The translations under genes were made by a program, and so were the position numbers. DNA of 64,000 nucleotides from an uncultured Bacteroidales bacterium (GTDB lineage Bacteria; Bacteroidota; Bacteroidia; Bacteroidales; P3), in the NCBI GenBank assembly GCA_910586395.1, contig CAJUFX010000007.1, positions 4,517-68,516 of the forward strand, read 5' to 3'. Under the pieces are notes generated by a model that had not been told where the DNA came from, ran no database searches, and worked only from the letters and a program-made list of their open reading frames with translations. How positions within the stretch are numbered: the stretch's first letter is position 1; every line of letters begins with the position of its first letter. Shown piece after piece: positions 24,120 through 33,244 of this stretch.

Positions 24120-25391
24120 TTAGTTGTTGTTAGGGCGTAGCAGCACTTTGTGACCGTCCTGTACCGTAATCTTGATTTGGTCGAGTTTTTTGTTTATGAA
24201 CCTCGCCGTGCCCTGCAATGCGCCGCGGGCCAAATCCGTCTTGAGTTGCTCGCTCGCTTTTGTTGTATTGACCAACGATGTTACGGACTGCTCAGTGGTG
24301 TTGGCTATGCTGTTCGTCAGTTCCTTGCCGAGGTCGCGCAACGCTTCGCTTTCCAGGCTTCCGGGGACGAATAGACCTTGCTGTCCGTCCAAGTCATAGG
24401 CTTCGAGGCTTATATTGGTGATTACCTGCTCGTGGGCGACGGCCGTGATGGTTATATACAGTCGGTCAATGCCTACTGTGGCAATCCCCGACACTATCGC
24501 ACCGGTCGGCAGTATCTGGCTACCGACCAACATGGGTTCGTCCAGGCGAAGACGTACCTGCTGACCGCTGAGTACTACCTGGCGGCCGTATATCGTAGCA
24601 CGGATGGTATTCTTCCGTATCGCCGACGTACTGCTTCCCATGCCATAGAATCCCGTATGGACGGACAAACTGCTGACAACACCCTCGTCGCCGCTCTCGG
24701 CGACGGGATGCACCTGCGCACGTTCGGCATTGGCGGCTTCCTTGGCCACACGCGCCTCGTGCCGCGCTTTTTCATCCTCGATGGTCGGACTGGGCTGACC
24801 TGTCTGCATCAACAGACTCTCCAAGGTGGCCGATGTCTCTTTTTGCAAATCCAACTGCCGTTGCAACAGGTTCACTTCGGCCTGCAACGATGCCTCACGC
24901 GATGACACCGCGGCTTGATTCGCCTCAGGGGATTCGCCACTGCCTGTAGGCTTCTCGTTCAAGTCGTTTTCAAAAGCGGCCAGTGTCCGGCTGCTCTCCG
25001 CCAAGGCCGTTGCCATATCATCGTAAGGATCGTGCCCCTTGGTCGCCGGCTCGGTGACGGTGTCAAGGCCGCCGACCACGCCGCTTTCGCCCACAGCCGC
25101 CTCAAACAGGTCGTCAAGGTCGGGGCCGTAGGCTTGGTGGGTCATCGCCATATCCTCATAGAAGTCTTTCTTGTGCACTAACTCCTCATGATGCGGGTCG
25201 GGTAACGTCAGGTCGGCACCGGCCTCACCATCCTTGACCGCCTTGTCGTCCCCGCCGAAAAGGGCCAGTAGCACGATAAGGGCCGCTACCGCCGCACCGG
25301 AATAGACGAGGTAGTTTTTTACTTTTTGAGGTAATTGACGGGCGGCGGCCTTGCCTGTGTCTTTGTCGTCTTTTTTCTCTTTTTCTTCCAT
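24120..25391 (-). CDS. traM: Conjugative transfer protein TraM (VirB10-like)
   Basis: 423 residues. A charged cytoplasmic start (MEEKEKKDDKDTGK) is followed by one membrane helix at about 29-45 and a long Glu/Ala-rich periplasmic linker with a heptad region near 165-195. The conserved domain includes GRQVVLSGQQVRLRLDEPMLVGSQILPTGAIVSGIATV and LFVPGSLESEALRDLG. It bridges the inner and outer membranes in the mating channel. It is preceded by the small traL gene. Confidence 0.92.
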   Translation of the reverse strand: MEEKEKKDDKDTGKAAARQLPQKVKNYLVYSGAAVAALIVLLALFGGDDKAVKDGEAGADLTLPDPHHEELVHKKDFYEDMAMTHQAYGPDLDDLFEAAVGESGVVGGLDTVTEPATKGHDPYDDMATALAESSRTLAAFENDLNEKPTGSGESPEANQAAVSSREASLQAEVNLLQRQLDLQKETSATLESLLMQTGQPSPTIEDEKARHEARVAKEAANAERAQVHPVAESGDEGVVSSLSVHTGFYGMGSSTSAIRKNTIRATIYGRQVVLSGQQVRLRLDEPMLVGSQILPTGAIVSGIATVGIDRLYITITAVAHEQVITNISLEAYDLDGQQGLFVPGSLESEALRDLGKELTNSIANTTEQSVTSLVNTTKASEQLKTDLARGALQGTARFINKKLDQIKITVQDGHKVLLRPNNN

Positions 25392-25403
25392 GTCTTTTTC
25401 TAT

Positions 25404-25559
25404 CTATATGAATGGCCAAATAATGCTGACAATACTCAACGCCGCCAGCACAGATAAAGCCATGATGACAATACTGTATTGCGTCCGGAGGCTCTTGCTG
25501 CGCAAGAATCGGTCAAGGCCTCCTAAAAGGCTTTCCTTGTCAAAGCGTACGCGTTTCAT
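25404..25559 (-). CDS. traL: Conjugative transfer protein TraL (small membrane protein)
   Basis: Read directly from the sequence between traK and traM: 51 residues, starting MKRVRFDKESLLGGLDRFLRSKSLRTQ. One membrane helix follows (about 29-48, ending IIWPFI). Size, basic N-terminus and position match TraL in the CTnDOT tra order K-L-M. It overlaps the end of traK by 20 bp and stops 12 bp before traM, so it is translationally coupled. Confidence 0.8.
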   Translation of the reverse strand: MKRVRFDKESLLGGLDRFLRSKSLRTQYSIVIMALSVLAALSIVSIIWPFI

Positions 25560-26181
25560 TGCTCTTGGTCGTATTTTGTTTGATGATGAAGTTCTGTATC
25601 AGGAATCCATGTGGGTTCTTGTCGCTGCGGGCAACGTTGATGAGTTCACAGGTTGTGACGAGGGATCGCACGGTCTTCCGGCTGTCACGCGTAATGGTCT
25701 GTGTGCCGTAAGTCGTCAGATTGTAGGGGTAACTGTCGAAGTCGCCTACTATGCTGTCCACTTTCATCGTCTGGACAATATTGGCACCGACGATACGCCG
25801 GTAATAGCCGGCTTCCAAAAAGTCCTGATAATAGTTGTAGGCACTCTTGTCGGCCAAGTCTATCGCACGCGATATATTGCTCTTTATCAAGGCCGCATCG
25901 GGGGTCAGCGTGAAGAAATACTCGTGAAACATACGCACATGGTCGCGGGCTTCGACCGGACGGTTGGCGGAGAGGTCTTGCTGCAAGGCCATGATGAGGG
26001 TGCGGCCGCGATCCAACACATATATCTTTTCTCTTTCCTTTTTGACCATGTCGAGACAGTATATAACCACCGCGCATGAGGCCAAGAAGCTTACCGTCAC
26101 GACTGCAATTGACAGACGGCGGGCGAATGAGAAGGTGCTCTGCAGATTGCTAAGCACCTTGAATGATGTCGGTTTTTTCAT
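25540..26181 (-). CDS. traK: Conjugative transfer protein TraK
   Basis: 213 residues. An N-terminal cytoplasmic segment is followed by one membrane helix at about 25-46 (LSIAVVTVSFLASCAVVIYCL). The TraK signature is RTLIMALQQDLSANRPVEARDHVRMFHEYFFTLTPDAALIKSNISRAIDLAD. It probably corresponds to VirB8 as a periplasmic scaffold on the inner membrane. It sits 3 bp after traJ. Confidence 0.92.
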   Translation of the reverse strand: MKKPTSFKVLSNLQSTFSFARRLSIAVVTVSFLASCAVVIYCLDMVKKEREKIYVLDRGRTLIMALQQDLSANRPVEARDHVRMFHEYFFTLTPDAALIKSNISRAIDLADKSAYNYYQDFLEAGYYRRIVGANIVQTMKVDSIVGDFDSYPYNLTTYGTQTITRDSRKTVRSLVTTCELINVARSDKNPHGFLIQNFIIKQNTTKSNETRTL

Positions 26182-26184
26182 GGT

Positions 26185-28434
26185 TTATATTGTTGTTGAC
26201 TGCTGCCCGGCGTCGGGCATGTATAAGAGATTGAACATCGCATTGTGAACCATCGACGGCATATTGACGAACGCACCGGCCGGGGCTTTCTGTCCTCTCT
26301 GCAACAGCCGTTCGGTCGCCTTTCCGGCCGCACTGGCATAGCCGTATCGGGCCGCCCGCCGCAAGGTGCTGACGGAAGCATGCGTGTGGCTGGCCGCCGC
26401 CAACTGGACGTATTCGTTGATGTCGTTGGCCGCCATACGCAGGATGCCGTGGCTGGCATAGCGGTCACTTGTAGCCGCGTACCTTTGGCGATCGTTGCCG
26501 AACCGCATGGCGTGCTTTAAGTGCGGGGCGCGCAAGGCTCGTCCCGCATGCTCCAAGCCGCCACCTACCACGCTACGCCATAAGGCTGTAGGGGAGGTGT
26601 TCGCCATCATAGGGACAGCCTCCATTACCTCCGCGCCAGCATTGCCGGCGGTAGTATCCACAACATCATCGCCCGCATTGACTGAAGTCGCCGGCGAAGC
26701 CGACACGTTCGCACCGGAGATGTCGGACGAGAGAGAAATGGGCACGTTGGTCATCATCGACGGCATGATTGGGGCCTGGGCTTCCGGCACTTTCTGTCCC
26801 CTCTGCAACAGTCGTTCGGCCGCCTTTCCGGCCGCACTGGCATAGCCGTATCGGGCCGCCCGCCGCAAGGTGCTGACGGAAGCATGCGCGTGGCTGGCCG
26901 CCGCCAACTGGACATACTCGTTGTTGTCGTTGGCCGCCATACGCAGGACGCCGTGGCTGGCATAGCGGTCACTCGCAGCCGCATACCTTTGGCGATCGTT
27001 CCCGAACCGCATGGCGTGCTTTAAGTGCGGGGCGCGTAGCGACCGTCCCGCATGCTCCATGCCGCCCCCCACCATGCTACGCCATAAGGCTGTAGGGGAG
27101 GTGCTCGCTGCCGATGCCATCGGAACGGCATCTACCGTCGCCGGTTTCGCCTCCGGAGGGGCCTTACTTGCAGTGGCGGCCGTAGTCGAGGCTGCCATGC
27201 CGACCTGTTTGAACCCAACGGGAGTGCGTGTGGAACCACCCACCCCTAGGTCTCGTGGCCCGATACCCATGTGTGCGGAGGGGGAGGCACTGCTACCACT
27301 GCCACCGTTGCCGCCCGAACTTATCTTCTGACCGGCTTTGGCCAACCCCGCCCCTAAGGCTCCTCCAGCTTGTCGTGCACCGGATGCCACACCCTTGGCC
27401 GCCATGCCTGTAAGGGCAGCGGCGCCCGCACCCGCAATGGCACTCGCACCCGCTGCAAAGCCGGCTACACTGGCCAGGTTACCGCTGCTGTCGCCACCGG
27501 CGATAATCCAGGAGGCAAGGGTGGGGACACTCTTGTATAACACCGCCGTCAAAATGGAGATTAACGAGCCTATAATGACTGCATTGGCTTCGATACCTTG
27601 CAACTGGAATACTATCTCCTCTATCTCTTCTGCGCCTAGATTATCGGTCATGTCCACGACACTGTTCAATCGCGAGGTAATGTTGGTCAGCATATTGTCG
27701 GCTATGGCCGACCGGACAGTGTTAATGAAAATGTCACATACCGAGAAAAGCGGCACCCACATATAGATGCATACGAAACGGGCTATCCATTGTGTCAGTC
27801 CTTGCTTGAAACCGGGAAAAATGCTGACGGCGAAGATGATTGGCCCTAGGAGACAGAGAACCGACAGGCTGAAACAGCGCGTGAAAAGCAACACGAACTT
27901 GGTCAGACTTGCCAATAGGTCGGCGATGAATTGAAATGCCCAGGCGAAGATGACGAATAGGTAGTTCTTGATATTCTGCATGAAGTTGCCGAAATTTAAC
28001 CGGTCAGTCAGACGGCTCCAGAAACCCTTGTCTTCATCTTGTTGTTTGTCGAGAGCCTCCTGCAACTTGGCGGCCTTTTTCTGTGCGTCTTGGATGGCCT
28101 GGGAGAAAGAGGCTGTCTGTTCCACCTCGCTGGTGTTGGCCTCCAACCCCTCGAAATAATCGCAGATGGGGTCGGCAAGACCGCGGATGCCGTCGATGAC
28201 TATGGTGTTGAAACTGGCGCACACAAGACCGATGGCGAACGGCCGCAGCAACGAATGGATGTCGATGCTCTCACCACGAGCGTACGACGCCCATACCTTG
28301 CTGCCGATGTATAGCAGGGCCGCCAGGCCGCATAACCCGCCGATGATGCCGCTGACGTCTTTGAGATACACAAGCATGCCTTCCCAGTAGGTGTCGATGT
28401 GGGCGGCGAGGCTATCTACAAAACTCTTGATCAT
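26185..28434 (-). CDS. traJ: Conjugative transfer protein TraJ (VirB6-like) with a HEAT-like C-terminal extension
   Basis: 749 residues. The first 380 are the normal TraJ/VirB6-like inner-membrane channel: several membrane helices, WSRLTDRLNFGNFMQNIKNYLFVIFAWAFQFIADLLASLTK, and CLLGPIIFAVSIFPGF. A Gly/Ala-rich stretch leads to an extra region with two almost identical blocks at about 445-546 and 613-714. Each has APHLKHAMRFGNDRQRYAA and HASVSTLRRAARYGYASAAGKA, and looks like HEAT/LRV-type helical repeats. The extension is unusual for TraJ and may bind a partner in the cytoplasm. Confidence 0.87.
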   Translation of the reverse strand: MIKSFVDSLAAHIDTYWEGMLVYLKDVSGIIGGLCGLAALLYIGSKVWASYARGESIDIHSLLRPFAIGLVCASFNTIVIDGIRGLADPICDYFEGLEANTSEVEQTASFSQAIQDAQKKAAKLQEALDKQQDEDKGFWSRLTDRLNFGNFMQNIKNYLFVIFAWAFQFIADLLASLTKFVLLFTRCFSLSVLCLLGPIIFAVSIFPGFKQGLTQWIARFVCIYMWVPLFSVCDIFINTVRSAIADNMLTNITSRLNSVVDMTDNLGAEEIEEIVFQLQGIEANAVIIGSLISILTAVLYKSVPTLASWIIAGGDSSGNLASVAGFAAGASAIAGAGAAALTGMAAKGVASGARQAGGALGAGLAKAGQKISSGGNGGSGSSASPSAHMGIGPRDLGVGGSTRTPVGFKQVGMAASTTAATASKAPPEAKPATVDAVPMASAASTSPTALWRSMVGGGMEHAGRSLRAPHLKHAMRFGNDRQRYAAASDRYASHGVLRMAANDNNEYVQLAAASHAHASVSTLRRAARYGYASAAGKAAERLLQRGQKVPEAQAPIMPSMMTNVPISLSSDISGANVSASPATSVNAGDDVVDTTAGNAGAEVMEAVPMMANTSPTALWRSVVGGGLEHAGRALRAPHLKHAMRFGNDRQRYAATSDRYASHGILRMAANDINEYVQLAAASHTHASVSTLRRAARYGYASAAGKATERLLQRGQKAPAGAFVNMPSMVHNAMFNLLYMPDAGQQSTTI
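26293..26599. repeat. Direct DNA repeat in traJ, copy nearer the 3' end
   Basis: About 307 bp that match 26797-27103 at a constant offset of 504 bp with only scattered differences. It encodes the second HEAT-like block of TraJ. An offset divisible by 3 means recombination between copies would delete exactly 168 codons in frame. Confidence 0.85.
26797..27103. repeat. Direct DNA repeat in traJ, copy nearer the 5' end
   Basis: Partner of 26293-26599, offset 504 bp. The intervening 200 bp encode a less conserved linker. The copies are far more alike than needed to keep the protein fold, so the duplication is recent or kept alike by gene conversion. Confidence 0.85.
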
Positions 28435-28446
28435 ATCTTGTTCGGT

Positions 28447-29436
28447 TTAACTAAAAAACATTGGTACTAAGTATCCTACGAAAAACAACAGGAGGCCGGT
28501 GCCTAACCATACGAATGCCGGCTTGATCATGTCTTCGCCCATCTGCCATTTCGTATAGCATCTGACAGCACCAATCATGCCCATCAGGGCCGAGATGGCG
28601 TAGAACATGCGGGTGGCTGGGTTCGTGATTTTGCTGTACGCCCTTTTGACCGTGGAGGCTGATACTGTGGCTTTGACGTTAGGTGTGAAAGTCTCGTCGT
28701 CGATGTTCCAGTTGGTTGATGAAGGCTGGCTGATGTCCAAGTGGCTTTGCAGGTTTAACTTACCGTCCGGGTCGGCTGGCAAGGCCATAGATGGGAGTTT
28801 CTCTATGACGGATGAATAGATGTCGTCTATGTCGCCGCTCTTGATTGCCTGGTCGGCGCGCTTGCGCTCCCAGATCACACCTCCCATTTTCCCGATACCA
28901 ATTTCCATTTGCTTTTGGAGGGCCTCCAATTCTGCTTTGCTGCGGCGGATATTCTCGGCACGTTCGTTTTCGGTTTGTTTCGAGCTGAAATCAGTAATCA
29001 GGTCTTTTACATCCAGTATCGTGTAATTGACTCGGCGCAGGCAACCGGTGTACATTGAAAGCATCGATTTGATTTCGTAGGGCTGTAGATAGCCGGAGGA
29101 CAACATTTGTATGGAACTGCTGATGTACTTTATTGTATAGGCGGCATTGCTGATACAGCTCTTTACCTCTTGCATTTGTTGGACACGCTCGCTGACTTTA
29201 TCGACCGCCTCATTGAGCTTTTTGATACCCTCCAATTGTTGTTCTGTATTCGTCAGGATGGACAAGAATGTCTGTGTCTGCATCATGGCCTCGCTCAACT
29301 CCTTGCCGGCATTGACCACATTGCTCCCCATGTGTATCGGGTCGTGTACTATGCCGCCTTGGGCGAAGACGGTGCCGGGGAACGCATACAGGCACCCAAA
29401 GAACATAATCAGTAGTATGTGTTTGATCGCTTTCAT
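28447..29436 (-). CDS. traI: Conjugal transfer protein TraI-like (DUF4141) with C-terminal membrane domain
   Basis: 329 residues with a signal peptide ending VFAQ. The central part is a long helical, coiled-coil-like region (MMQTQTFLSILTNTEQQLEGIKKLNEAVDKVSERVQQMQEV) typical of DUF4141/VirB5-like proteins. Near the end, ATRMFYAISALMGMIGAVRCYTKWQMGEDMIKPAFVWLGTGLLLFFVGYL is two membrane helices that resemble the TraE layout (IVGSINVYSKWHKGD). It sits between traG and traJ, as in CTnDOT. The name follows position and family; the exact role is unknown. Confidence 0.75.
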   Translation of the reverse strand: MKAIKHILLIMFFGCLYAFPGTVFAQGGIVHDPIHMGSNVVNAGKELSEAMMQTQTFLSILTNTEQQLEGIKKLNEAVDKVSERVQQMQEVKSCISNAAYTIKYISSSIQMLSSGYLQPYEIKSMLSMYTGCLRRVNYTILDVKDLITDFSSKQTENERAENIRRSKAELEALQKQMEIGIGKMGGVIWERKRADQAIKSGDIDDIYSSVIEKLPSMALPADPDGKLNLQSHLDISQPSSTNWNIDDETFTPNVKATVSASTVKRAYSKITNPATRMFYAISALMGMIGAVRCYTKWQMGEDMIKPAFVWLGTGLLLFFVGYLVPMFFS

Positions 29437-29442
29437 AATAAA

Positions 29443-31923
29443 TCAGCTTTTGCTTGTGATGTCTTTAATCGCTGTCTCGATGTCGCCACCGTATTGGTCG
29501 GCCTTGTCGAACACCGCCATCTTCTCAGTCTGTTCGGTAGTGTACACGAGATATTCCTGCGGGCTTACCTCCGTGGCGTACACACAACTGTATTGTCCTC
29601 CGAGGTCTATGTACACCTCCTTGTATTTCTTTCCGGGTTTCAGATTCTGGTTGATGGAGAGCACCTGCGCCTTCTGCTTGTCGGTGAGGCCGAGCACGGC
29701 CTGTATGCCGTCGAACTTGTTCATATATTTCCGCTGGTCCAGCAGTATCTTGCAGTCCGAATTGTTGATGATACTTTCCTTGACGATTGGTGATGAAAGT
29801 ATGTCGTCGGCTTCCTGCGTCACCACCATGGCTTCCCCGAAATGTTTTCTGACGGTCTTGAAAAGGTATTTGATAAAGTCGGCCATACTGCTTTTGGTAA
29901 TCGCTTTCCAGGCTTCTTCAATCAATATCACTTTCCGTATGCCTTTCAATTTTCGCATCTTGTTGATGAAAGTTTCCATAATTATGATTGTGACGACAGG
30001 AAAGAGAATCTTGTGGTCTTTGATATTGTCTAGCTCAAACACCACGAACCGCTTGTTCAGCAGGTCAAGGTTGTTGTCCGCGTTGAGCAGGTAGTCGTAC
30101 ATGCCGCCTTTATAATAAGGCCTCAGAACGATAAGGAAGTTGTGCAGGTCGAACTCCGTCTCCCGTACCTCTTTCTTAGCCAAAATGTCGGCATATTCGG
30201 TCTGTAGCCATTCGTAGAAGTTGTTGAACGAAGGGGCTATTTCAAAATTTCTCGCAATGAGGTTGGTATAGGCAGCGACCGCATCGCTGACAGCCACCTC
30301 TTCGCTGCGCCGGATCATCTCCTCTTCTTTTTTCCATAATGTCAGAAGAAGGATGACGATCGACTCTTGTTTCTCTATGTCGAATTTTCGGTCATCGGTG
30401 TAGAAAGGGTTAAAGGTTATCGGGTTCTCTTCCGTGTATGTGTAGTAGATGCCGTCTTTGCCGCCTGTGCGCTGCGCCACCCATTGGCATAGTCCCATAT
30501 AACTGTTGCCGATGTCCACAATCACGTTGTGGGCGCCTTGTTCCCAGTATTGCCGCAACAGGTGATTGATGAAAAACGACTTGCCGCTGCCGGACGGACC
30601 GAGGATGAATTTATTGCGGTTGGTGATGAGGCCGCGCGTCATCGGCTCGTCGCTGAGATCCACATGTAATGGTACCAGGCTGAACCGGTCGCAGAGCTTG
30701 ATGCCGAAACTGCTGTCGCTCGAACGGTAGGCCGTTTCGGACGTAAAGAAACAGACCGCTGACTCGGCGAACTGGATGAAGGTGTCTTCGCTCGGAAAAT
30801 CGGCGCCGTTGCAGGGAATACCGCTCCAGAAGAAGACCGGTGCATCGGCTGTCGCTTGTCTTGGCCGGCAGTCCATTACCGACAGGGCGGCCGATATATC
30901 GTTGCGGATGGTGTCGAACTCTTTTTCATTGCCCCAAGCCATGATGTTGATATGTGCGCGAATCGGATACATACCCTCCTCATGGACGAGATCGATGAAA
31001 TCGGAGATGTATTGGGCGTTGATGGTGTTCTCGCGGCTTAACTTGGATAGGGAGGTCATGTGACGCGCCCGTTTGGCCAACTCTTCCAGCATGGGATTTG
31101 GGTCGTCGATGAAGATGTATTGGTTATAGATATGGTTGTGGCCTAAATTGAGGCCTACGGGATTGGCAAAACTCAGATGGCAGGAGGTGCGGTCGGTGGA
31201 GAGGGCGTCATGACGGCTGCACGGCGATACCTGTTGCGGCAGGTCATCCACATCGCCGATTGTAAAAACACAGCAGTGCTTGCCGCCGGCAACGACACGG
31301 TCACCGTCAAGACGCAGGTCGGACATGCTCATGCCGTCTTCAGGATATAGGCTGATGAAGTTTTCGAGCAGACCGTTCTTGCCGTTCTCGCCGAGATAGT
31401 CCGCTTCCGTCAGGCAGCGAAGGCTGATTTTACCAACCGAGAGAATGGCTGAGAATTGGTTTACCGCCTCGTCAAACTCCTTCCGGGTGTTCTCGTCCAA
31501 TTGCTCCGCTGGAACAAGGCGGTTGCGGCACAAGGTCGTCCAAAGGGTCTTCTTGCGGCTTGACCGGACGCAGGTCTTACTTATATATAGGTAGCAGTGG
31601 TGTTGCAGGTATGGTCGCTGGGCAAAATGCAACTGGTACGATCGGCTCAGATACGACGGGTTCTCCTGGTAGTTCGGGACGTAAGGGTGTTTTATGTACA
31701 CATCCTGTTTGTGTACTACCGTATATGGGGGAAGTGAACGGATGGCCTTGACCCAACAGTCGTGCATCTCCCAGTACTCCTCTTCGCTGAGTGTGAATAT
31801 CTCGGGCAGTGTCAGCTCAAAGCCGACCGCATAGTCGCCGTGAACGGTCACAAGATGGTCGTCTTCTATGGCTAGGAATGGATTGAACCGTTCAAGTGTG
31901 CCGGTGGGTGCTGTATTGGTCAT
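29443..31923 (-). CDS. traG: Conjugation ATPase TraG (VirB4-like)
   Basis: 826 residues. Walker A is GPSGSGKSFFINHLL at about 441-455, and the Walker B region is VILIEEAWKAITKSSMADFIKYLFKTVRKHFGEAMVVTQE. It includes NKFILGP, IVDIGNSYMGLC and GIYYTYTEENPITFNPF, all TraG/VirB4 features. It powers assembly and substrate movement of the T4SS at the inner membrane. It starts 15 bp after traF and has full length for the family. Confidence 0.95.
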   Translation of the reverse strand: MTNTAPTGTLERFNPFLAIEDDHLVTVHGDYAVGFELTLPEIFTLSEEEYWEMHDCWVKAIRSLPPYTVVHKQDVYIKHPYVPNYQENPSYLSRSYQLHFAQRPYLQHHCYLYISKTCVRSSRKKTLWTTLCRNRLVPAEQLDENTRKEFDEAVNQFSAILSVGKISLRCLTEADYLGENGKNGLLENFISLYPEDGMSMSDLRLDGDRVVAGGKHCCVFTIGDVDDLPQQVSPCSRHDALSTDRTSCHLSFANPVGLNLGHNHIYNQYIFIDDPNPMLEELAKRARHMTSLSKLSRENTINAQYISDFIDLVHEEGMYPIRAHINIMAWGNEKEFDTIRNDISAALSVMDCRPRQATADAPVFFWSGIPCNGADFPSEDTFIQFAESAVCFFTSETAYRSSDSSFGIKLCDRFSLVPLHVDLSDEPMTRGLITNRNKFILGPSGSGKSFFINHLLRQYWEQGAHNVIVDIGNSYMGLCQWVAQRTGGKDGIYYTYTEENPITFNPFYTDDRKFDIEKQESIVILLLTLWKKEEEMIRRSEEVAVSDAVAAYTNLIARNFEIAPSFNNFYEWLQTEYADILAKKEVRETEFDLHNFLIVLRPYYKGGMYDYLLNADNNLDLLNKRFVVFELDNIKDHKILFPVVTIIIMETFINKMRKLKGIRKVILIEEAWKAITKSSMADFIKYLFKTVRKHFGEAMVVTQEADDILSSPIVKESIINNSDCKILLDQRKYMNKFDGIQAVLGLTDKQKAQVLSINQNLKPGKKYKEVYIDLGGQYSCVYATEVSPQEYLVYTTEQTEKMAVFDKADQYGGDIETAIKDITSKS

Positions 31924-31938
31924 GGTGTCTTGGTCCTT

Positions 31939-32271
31939 TTATTTATGTCGTTTCGCTTCCGGTTTCAGAAGGTGGCGGAACGACTTTCGGTGCAGAATAA
32001 ACGTGGGAATGGCGCGGGAGGCCTGCAACTTGGCCAGGCCGTGCTGGCCGTACTTGCGGTTGGCACTTACAACATGGCTGATCGCCCCCAGGCCGCTGCC
32101 CGCCACCAAGGCTATGGATATCAGGTCGGGCACGCCTACGGCATGCAGGATGAGAAAAAAGAAGAACATCCCAATGACGATGATAACCATACGAGTCAGG
32201 TACTGGCTGCGCAGCCCTTTGAACTCGACCGTTTTACCGGTGCCTTTGTTGATGGTGTAGTAGGCAGACAT
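31939..32271 (-). CDS. traF: Conjugative transfer protein TraF (DUF4133)
   Basis: 110 residues. YYTINKGTGKTVEFKGLRSQYL is the DUF4133 start, followed by two membrane helices (VIIVIGMFFFFLILHAVGV and SIALVAGSGLGAISHVV) and a basic tail. It is a VirB3-like small inner-membrane protein that partners TraG. It precedes traG by 15 bp. Confidence 0.9.
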   Translation of the reverse strand: MSAYYTINKGTGKTVEFKGLRSQYLTRMVIIVIGMFFFFLILHAVGVPDLISIALVAGSGLGAISHVVSANRKYGQHGLAKLQASRAIPTFILHRKSFRHLLKPEAKRHK

Positions 32272-32294
32272 GAACTATGGAATGGAAATGTTTG

Positions 32295-32612
32295 TTATGC
32301 TGTGAAAACGGCTTTGAGTACGACGCCCATCAGGATGAATCCGACGACGGCGCCGACCCAACCTGCGATAGCCGAGCTAACGTTGGGGTCGCCTTTATGC
32401 CATTTTGAATAGACATTGATGGAACCGACAATGGCTATGAGGGCGGCGATGGCTAACGCCACTTTCCAGGCGTTATCGAATAAGCCTGAAACACCGGCCG
32501 CTATTTCGCTCAGGGCCTTATTCGCATTCTGTGTGGTCTGAGCCATGAGTGTGGAATAGGTCCCCGCCACCAATAGGGCAGGTAACGCAATTGCTTTCTT
32601 TTTGATTTTCAT
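32295..32612 (-). CDS. traE: Conjugative transfer protein TraE (DUF4134)
   Basis: 105 residues with a signal sequence ending LMAQ. Two hydrophobic helices (WKVALAIAALIAIVGSINVYSKW and IAGWVGAVVGFILMGVVLKAV) flank KGDPNVSSA. Size and layout fit a VirB2-like pilin or inner-membrane T4SS component. The usual TraE position before traF. Confidence 0.9.
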   Translation of the reverse strand: MKIKKKAIALPALLVAGTYSTLMAQTTQNANKALSEIAAGVSGLFDNAWKVALAIAALIAIVGSINVYSKWHKGDPNVSSAIAGWVGAVVGFILMGVVLKAVFTA

Positions 32613-32623
32613 GGTATTTGCTT

Positions 32624-33244
32624 TTAAATGTTTAAGAATGAATTTATTGCATCTGATTCTGGATTTGAGCCCGTTTCTTCGCTTGCGGAGCTTCCCACTT
32701 CGTAGGTATTCGCCGCCGCTTCCTCTTTAAGGTCTGTCGTCTCCGCCAGCAGCCGGCGGCTGCGCTCTTGGCTGGCCCGGTATAACTCACCGAAGATTTC
32801 AAGGTCTCGTGTCTTGTCTATGGCGGCTTGCACTTCGTCATCCGTCAGGCTTTCGTCAGCAAGGGCGGCCTCGGCGGCATCCACCCACTGTTCCTGTTCC
32901 AAGGCGCGCGCCTTGTCCCCCTCTTCTCCTGGGACGGGGTGGAAAATTTCAAAGTCGTCTTCGACTTCTATCAGGTCTTCTGTCGGATCGTCTTCCTCGG
33001 CAGGTGGCAGTGGCGGTTCTGCGGAAAGCGTGTCTGGCTGTGCATGATGCGCTTGCTCGCGCTTTTCGCCGGGCAGGACCGCCGTACCGCCGCCCATGCA
33101 GGCGGACAAATCGGGCGGGGCGGAGCCCGCCGGGGTCGTGTCTGCGGAAGCCCCGGGTGTGCGCTTCCGGAAAATCTCTTCCCGGAAGTACCACAGGGTG
33201 AACAGCGTCCATACAATACCGAACAAAAGAACTATCTTACTCAT
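32624..33244 (-). CDS. traD: Conjugal transfer protein TraD-like
   Basis: 206 residues. One N-terminal membrane helix (IVLLFGIVWTLFTLWYF), then a long acidic, Pro-rich cytoplasmic or periplasmic region, and a conserved helical part LTDDEVQAAIDKTRDLEIFGELYRASQERSRRLLAET. It overlaps the upstream TraB-like gene by 8 bp. The name is by position in the CTnDOT order; function unknown. Confidence 0.65.
   Translation of the reverse strand: MSKIVLLFGIVWTLFTLWYFREEIFRKRTPGASADTTPAGSAPPDLSACMGGGTAVLPGEKREQAHHAQPDTLSAEPPLPPAEEDDPTEDLIEVEDDFEIFHPVPGEEGDKARALEQEQWVDAAEAALADESLTDDEVQAAIDKTRDLEIFGELYRASQERSRRLLAETTDLKEEAAANTYEVGSSASEETGSNPESDAINSFLNI

Noticed and set aside
29147..30094. 315-codon plus-strand frame
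   Set aside because: Antisense shadow of traG, whose VirB4 motifs are clear.
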